Positions 19,278 through 22,079 of a stretch of DNA of 22,079 bases are shown one piece after another. The notes under the pieces were generated by a model that was not told the DNA's origin, ran no database searches, and saw only the letters and a program-made list of their open reading frames with translations. This DNA is from a virus, in IMG/VR virus record IMGVR_UViG_3300022072_000152, positions 1 to 22,079 of that record; one strand, given 5' to 3'. A program made the translations under genes and the position numbers. How positions within the stretch are numbered: position 1 is the stretch's first letter; each line of letters starts with the position of its first letter.

Positions 19278-20538
19278 TATCTCAGTAACCGTAAACTTCG
19301 TACGCATCCAGCAAGCCAAGGACGATGGCAAGGACGGATGCATCTTACAGGGCTCAGCAGGTTCCTCTAAGACCTTCAGCGTCATGCAGTGGCTCGCACA
19401 GCACGCTAGCAAGACACCAGCACAGCGGATCTCATGCTACCGACAGTTCCGCAGCTCGGTCAAGGAGACGCTGGTGGCTGACTTCAAGCGTATCATGTCA
19501 GAGGATGAGGGCATGATGGGCATCTGGGAGGACAAGTGCTGGAATGCCAGTGACCTGCGCTACGTGTTCCGTAATGGCTCTGTGATAGCCTTCAATGGCT
19601 GCGACAAGGCAGAGAACCGTAAAGGTAAGCGAGATGACATCAGCTACATGAACGAGGTCACAGAGGTGAACTACGAGTCATTCAATCAGATTGCAATGCG
19701 TACGTCATTCGTCATTGCCGACTTCAACCCCAGCTACGATCACTTCATCTACAAGTTCCGCAGCAACCCTGACTACGCATACCACGACTCAACGTTCCGT
19801 GACAACCCTCTGCTGCCTGCTGGTGAGCGTAAGACCATCCTCGGGTACGAGCCTACCAAGGAGAACATCGAGAAGGGTACAGCGGACGACGCTATGTGGC
19901 AGATCTACGGTATGGGCAAGCCAGCTATCCTCAAGGGGCTGATCTTCACCAACTGGACCGAGACTGATGAGTGGCCGTCACTGGATGCCTGCGAGCGTCG
20001 TGGCTTCGGCTGTGACGTTGGATTCGTTGACCCTACCACGCTGATTGAGTGTAGATTTGCACAGAACACGCTGTATTTGCGTCAGCGAGTGTGGGCTACA
20101 GGCATCACAGACCTTCCTAATGCTGAGAGCAGTGACGGTTCGCTGGTCGAGATCATGCAGAGTGAGGAGATACCGAAGGATCAGCCGATCTACGTGGACT
20201 GTGCTTACCCTCAGACTACCAAGGCTTTGCGTACGTATGGATTCAATGCCATCAACTGCACAAAGGGCAAGGACTCCATAGCCGAGGGCATACAGCTACT
20301 CAGGCGCTTCAAGATCAAGATACACTGCAACTCACGTCAGCTCATCAAGGAGTTTGCCAGCTATACATGGAAGGTGAACCCACAGGGCATGATCACGAAC
20401 ACTCCTATCGACAAGTACAATCATGGCATTGATGCCGTCAGATATTGGGCCAAGGCACAGATGCCAGCTGTTGGCACGTCTCACAGGCTCAAGATCAACC
20501 GTGTGAAGGTAGCTGGAGGAGCAATGCCTAGATACTGA
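19270..20538 (+). CDS. terL: Terminase large subunit (PBSX/Terminase_3-like)
   Basis: The DNA-packaging motor: an N-terminal ATPase and C-terminal nuclease that cuts concatemers and pumps DNA into the prohead. With ATG 19270 it has 422 residues; a TTG at 19255 would add five but ATG is preferred. Walker A is QGSAGSSKTFS with K34; the catalytic strand is DISYMNEVTEV with E129 as Walker B Glu. A coupling motif follows (MRTSFVIADFNPSYDHFIYK). The nuclease acids are visible in GCDVGFVDPTTLI (D249), IYVDCAYPQT (D310) and YNHGIDAVRYW (D388). All three RNase-H-like acidic positions are present, so it should be active. Overlaps TerS by 8 bases and the next gene by TGATG. Confidence 0.95.
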   Translation: MGNISVTVNFVRIQQAKDDGKDGCILQGSAGSSKTFSVMQWLAQHASKTPAQRISCYRQFRSSVKETLVADFKRIMSEDEGMMGIWEDKCWNASDLRYVFRNGSVIAFNGCDKAENRKGKRDDISYMNEVTEVNYESFNQIAMRTSFVIADFNPSYDHFIYKFRSNPDYAYHDSTFRDNPLLPAGERKTILGYEPTKENIEKGTADDAMWQIYGMGKPAILKGLIFTNWTETDEWPSLDACERRGFGCDVGFVDPTTLIECRFAQNTLYLRQRVWATGITDLPNAESSDGSLVEIMQSEEIPKDQPIYVDCAYPQTTKALRTYGFNAINCTKGKDSIAEGIQLLRRFKIKIHCNSRQLIKEFASYTWKVNPQGMITNTPIDKYNHGIDAVRYWAKAQMPAVGTSHRLKINRVKVAGGAMPRY

Positions 20539-20963
20539 TGAGTGGAGCATACGAGCTATTCCACGTCACAGACACAGCTACGGTGGACATGGCACTGGAG
20601 CTGGTTGAGCAGGTGCATGGTGACTGTCACCCTTGGCTGCCTGAGGAGTCACGTGCAGAGTATCTGCTGCGGTTCGGCATCTTCCATATCGTGTTCAGGG
20701 ATGGAGAGTACCGTGGCTTCTTCGCTATCATGACGGATGAGGCTGGTGCATTCATTCACATGGGTACTACAGGAGGCCGCTATGCTATCAAGGACGTCCT
20801 CTGGAGTCTTCCTAGGGCTCAGGGTATAGCAGCGAACGTGTACGGCATTACAGAGCTATTCTGCGAGGTTGACGAAGATAGCATAATGTCCAAGCTTGTC
20901 AACAAGTTAGGCTTCACGAGGGAGTCTACTTCAACCTACAAAATTACATATCATGGGCAGTAA
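20538..20963 (+). CDS. GNAT-fold-like phage protein
   Basis: A 141-residue protein between TerL and portal. An N-terminal helix (TATVDMALELVEQVHGD), strands (GIFHIVFRDGEYRGFFAIMTD, AFIHMGTTGGRYAIKDVLWSLPRA) and a C-terminal ELFCEVDEDSIMSKLVNKLGFTRESTSTYKI resemble the GNAT acetyltransferase order, in which ...N.....K.GF... is the last conserved piece. The acetyl-CoA loop (Q/RxxGxG/A) is not clear, so it may be an inactive GNAT-like structural protein. Similar short GNAT-like proteins are known from podovirus morphogenesis clusters. Overlap with TerL (TGATG) and with the next ORF (11 bases) shows operon membership. Confidence 0.6.
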   Translation: MSGAYELFHVTDTATVDMALELVEQVHGDCHPWLPEESRAEYLLRFGIFHIVFRDGEYRGFFAIMTDEAGAFIHMGTTGGRYAIKDVLWSLPRAQGIAANVYGITELFCEVDEDSIMSKLVNKLGFTRESTSTYKITYHGQ

Positions 20964-21126
20964 ACCTAAAGCACCTAAACCAGTCACTCCACCTACGCCT
21001 GTTGCAGCAGTAACTGAGGAGGATCCAACAGCACAAGCAGCGGGTGACGCAGAGCGTCGTCGTATGGCAGCCCAGAAGGGTCGCACTCAGTCGGTAACCT
21101 CACAACGTTCAACAATCCTCGGATAA
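20953..21126 (+). CDS. Small Pro/Ala-rich phage protein before the portal (57 aa)
   Basis: A 57-residue ORF, overlapping the GNAT-like gene by 11 bases and ending one base before the portal start. Product MGSKPKAPKPVTPPTPVAA..., then AAGDAERRRMAAQKGRTQS and RSTILG. A Pro-rich, disordered N-terminus, an AERRR helix and a STILG end form a pattern I recall from small proteins beside the head-to-tail connector in podoviruses, but no function is established to my knowledge. No membrane segment. Confidence 0.72.
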   Translation: MGSKPKAPKPVTPPTPVAAVTEEDPTAQAAGDAERRRMAAQKGRTQSVTSQRSTILG

Positions 21127-21127
21127 C

Positions 21128-22079
21128 ATGGCAAAGCGCAAACCAACATCATATGCGGCATCTGAGGGAACTCAGGATGATCGTGCAGTAAAGATCATAG
21201 CGGCGTATGGTGCTGACAAGAGCGCACGAGCTAATGTGGACACGACGTTTCGAGATATCGAGCGTCTAGTCCTCCCGTCGATGAACGGTAGCAACACGGA
21301 CAACAGGCAGGCAGCTGGTCAAGATCAGCGTCCTGTCAGTTCCGTGGCTACTTCTGAGGCCATCTTGCTTGGCTCCAACCTGTATTCACACAGCTACAGT
21401 AACTCTGACCGCAACTTTGCGCTACGTGCTGCATCTGATGACGACCGTGACTCGATGAAGGAGTGGTTGCAGACTGCTACGGACAAGATCACGGAGTATA
21501 TGCAGAACTCCAACTTCGGGCAAGTGTACGGTGAGTTCACACGTATCTGGGCGAACTTCGGCACAGGCATCTGTGGGGTAGAGTTCGATAAGGACACCTC
21601 AGAGCTCGTATTCACGTCGATACCGATCACAGCGAACGTATACATCACTGAGAACCACCAAGGGCAGGTGAAGGGCTTCAAGCGCCTTCTACAGCTCACT
21701 GCTGATGATGTGGTGGCTATGTTTGGTGAGAGTGCGCTATCTACCGACGGCCAGAAGGCTTACGGTGACATTTCCAAGTCAGGGCAGAAGTTTGACTACA
21801 TTCTATGCGTGTCAGAGAACCCTGACTATGACTATCGTCGTGCAGATGCAGGCTCAATGCGTTTCCGCAGCGAGTATGTGTGCGTAAAGGACAAGCGTAT
21901 CGTCAAGGTTGGCGGCTACCGTTCGTTCCCTTACCCGACAGCTCGGTTCATCAAGCGTCATGACGGGTCACCTTACGGTCTTGGTTGCTGCGAGATGGCG
22001 CTTCCTACTATCCGTGGGTTGAACACAGCCGAGGCACAGATGCAGGACTCGCTACAGATGGCTTCACGGCCTCCTACAG
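21128..22079 (+). CDS. Head-to-tail connector (portal) protein, 3'-partial
   Basis: The frame is open from ATG 21128 to the right edge (317 complete codons, no stop). Motifs of the podovirus head-tail connector family are present: TFRDIERLVLPSM near residue 45, the QDQRPVSSVATSEAILLGSNLYSH region, QNSNFGQVYGEFTRIWANFGTGICGVE around residues 120-150, ENPDYDYRRADAGSMRF, and GSPYGLGCCEMALPTIRGLN near the window end, followed by EAQMQDSLQMASRPP. The protein would form the dodecameric ring through which DNA is packaged and to which the short tail attaches. The order TerS-TerL-small genes-portal is standard. The rest of the gene lies outside. Confidence 0.9.
   Translation, partial: MAKRKPTSYAASEGTQDDRAVKIIAAYGADKSARANVDTTFRDIERLVLPSMNGSNTDNRQAAGQDQRPVSSVATSEAILLGSNLYSHSYSNSDRNFALRAASDDDRDSMKEWLQTATDKITEYMQNSNFGQVYGEFTRIWANFGTGICGVEFDKDTSELVFTSIPITANVYITENHQGQVKGFKRLLQLTADDVVAMFGESALSTDGQKAYGDISKSGQKFDYILCVSENPDYDYRRADAGSMRFRSEYVCVKDKRIVKVGGYRSFPYPTARFIKRHDGSPYGLGCCEMALPTIRGLNTAEAQMQDSLQMASRPPT

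Noticed and set aside
1-22079. tRNA or integrase/attachment site signals
   Set aside because: No cloverleaf, tyrosine or serine recombinase, or CI-like repressor could be seen, so no claim about lysogeny is made from this window.

Overview
The window is part of a tailed-phage genome, most likely a podovirus-type phage. The evidence is a head-to-tail connector (portal) of the podovirus family, a large and small terminase pair, a very large polyvalent virion protein, short-tail fibre or spike genes with a shared virion anchor, and a compact replication module. No integrase, CI-like repressor, tRNA or CRISPR array is visible, and no DNA polymerase or RNA polymerase lies in this window. The host cannot be named. 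Many genes are preceded by guanine-poor A/C-rich leaders such as AACACACACATG instead of Shine-Dalgarno sequences. This points to a lineage with SD-independent initiation; Bacteroidota or some Verrucomicrobiota are my guesses, by inference only.

Layout. Positions 1-10176 (+) hold late structural and lysis genes: the end of a polyvalent protein with an ADP-ribosyltransferase-like domain, small beta-rich virion proteins, a holin-like membrane protein, a pectate-lyase-fold tailspike, a second fibre with the same N-terminal anchor, a histone-H1-like Lys-rich protein, a small lipoprotein and a DUF1353 protein. Positions 12751-10136 (-) hold an HNH-AP2 endonuclease, a replication initiator and a DnaB-type helicase. 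The initiator gene carries four tandem 22-bp iterons followed by an A/T-rich stretch, the architecture of the lambda origin inside gene O. Positions 12752-13133 form a divergent control region: a leftward consensus -35 promoter, an insulating terminator behind it, a leader terminator with an alternative pairing in front of the leftward operon, and a rightward promoter element.

Positions 13134-18571 (+) hold the early/middle genes: several small unknown proteins, a ribbon-helix-helix regulator, an ERF single-strand annealing protein, a RusA-like resolvase, a secreted SleB-type wall hydrolase, a DUF3127 protein with an SSB-like acidic tip, and an HNH-like zinc-finger protein. Three kinds of short DNA repeats punctuate this region: a 37-bp promoter element (36/37 identical, twice), a 27-bp post-stop element (twice) and a 25-bp element flanking one small AT-rich gene. 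Positions 18867-18604 (-) hold one small secreted-protein gene with its own -10 box. From 18981 to the right edge (+) come TerS, TerL, a GNAT-like protein, a small basic protein and the start of the portal, which runs off the window.

How it fits together: leftward transcription makes the initiator and helicase that would fire the origin embedded in the initiator gene. Rightward transcription makes annealing, SSB-like and resolvase functions for recombination and concatemer processing. The terminase/portal cluster and the left-edge structural genes probably form one late block of a circularly permuted map.
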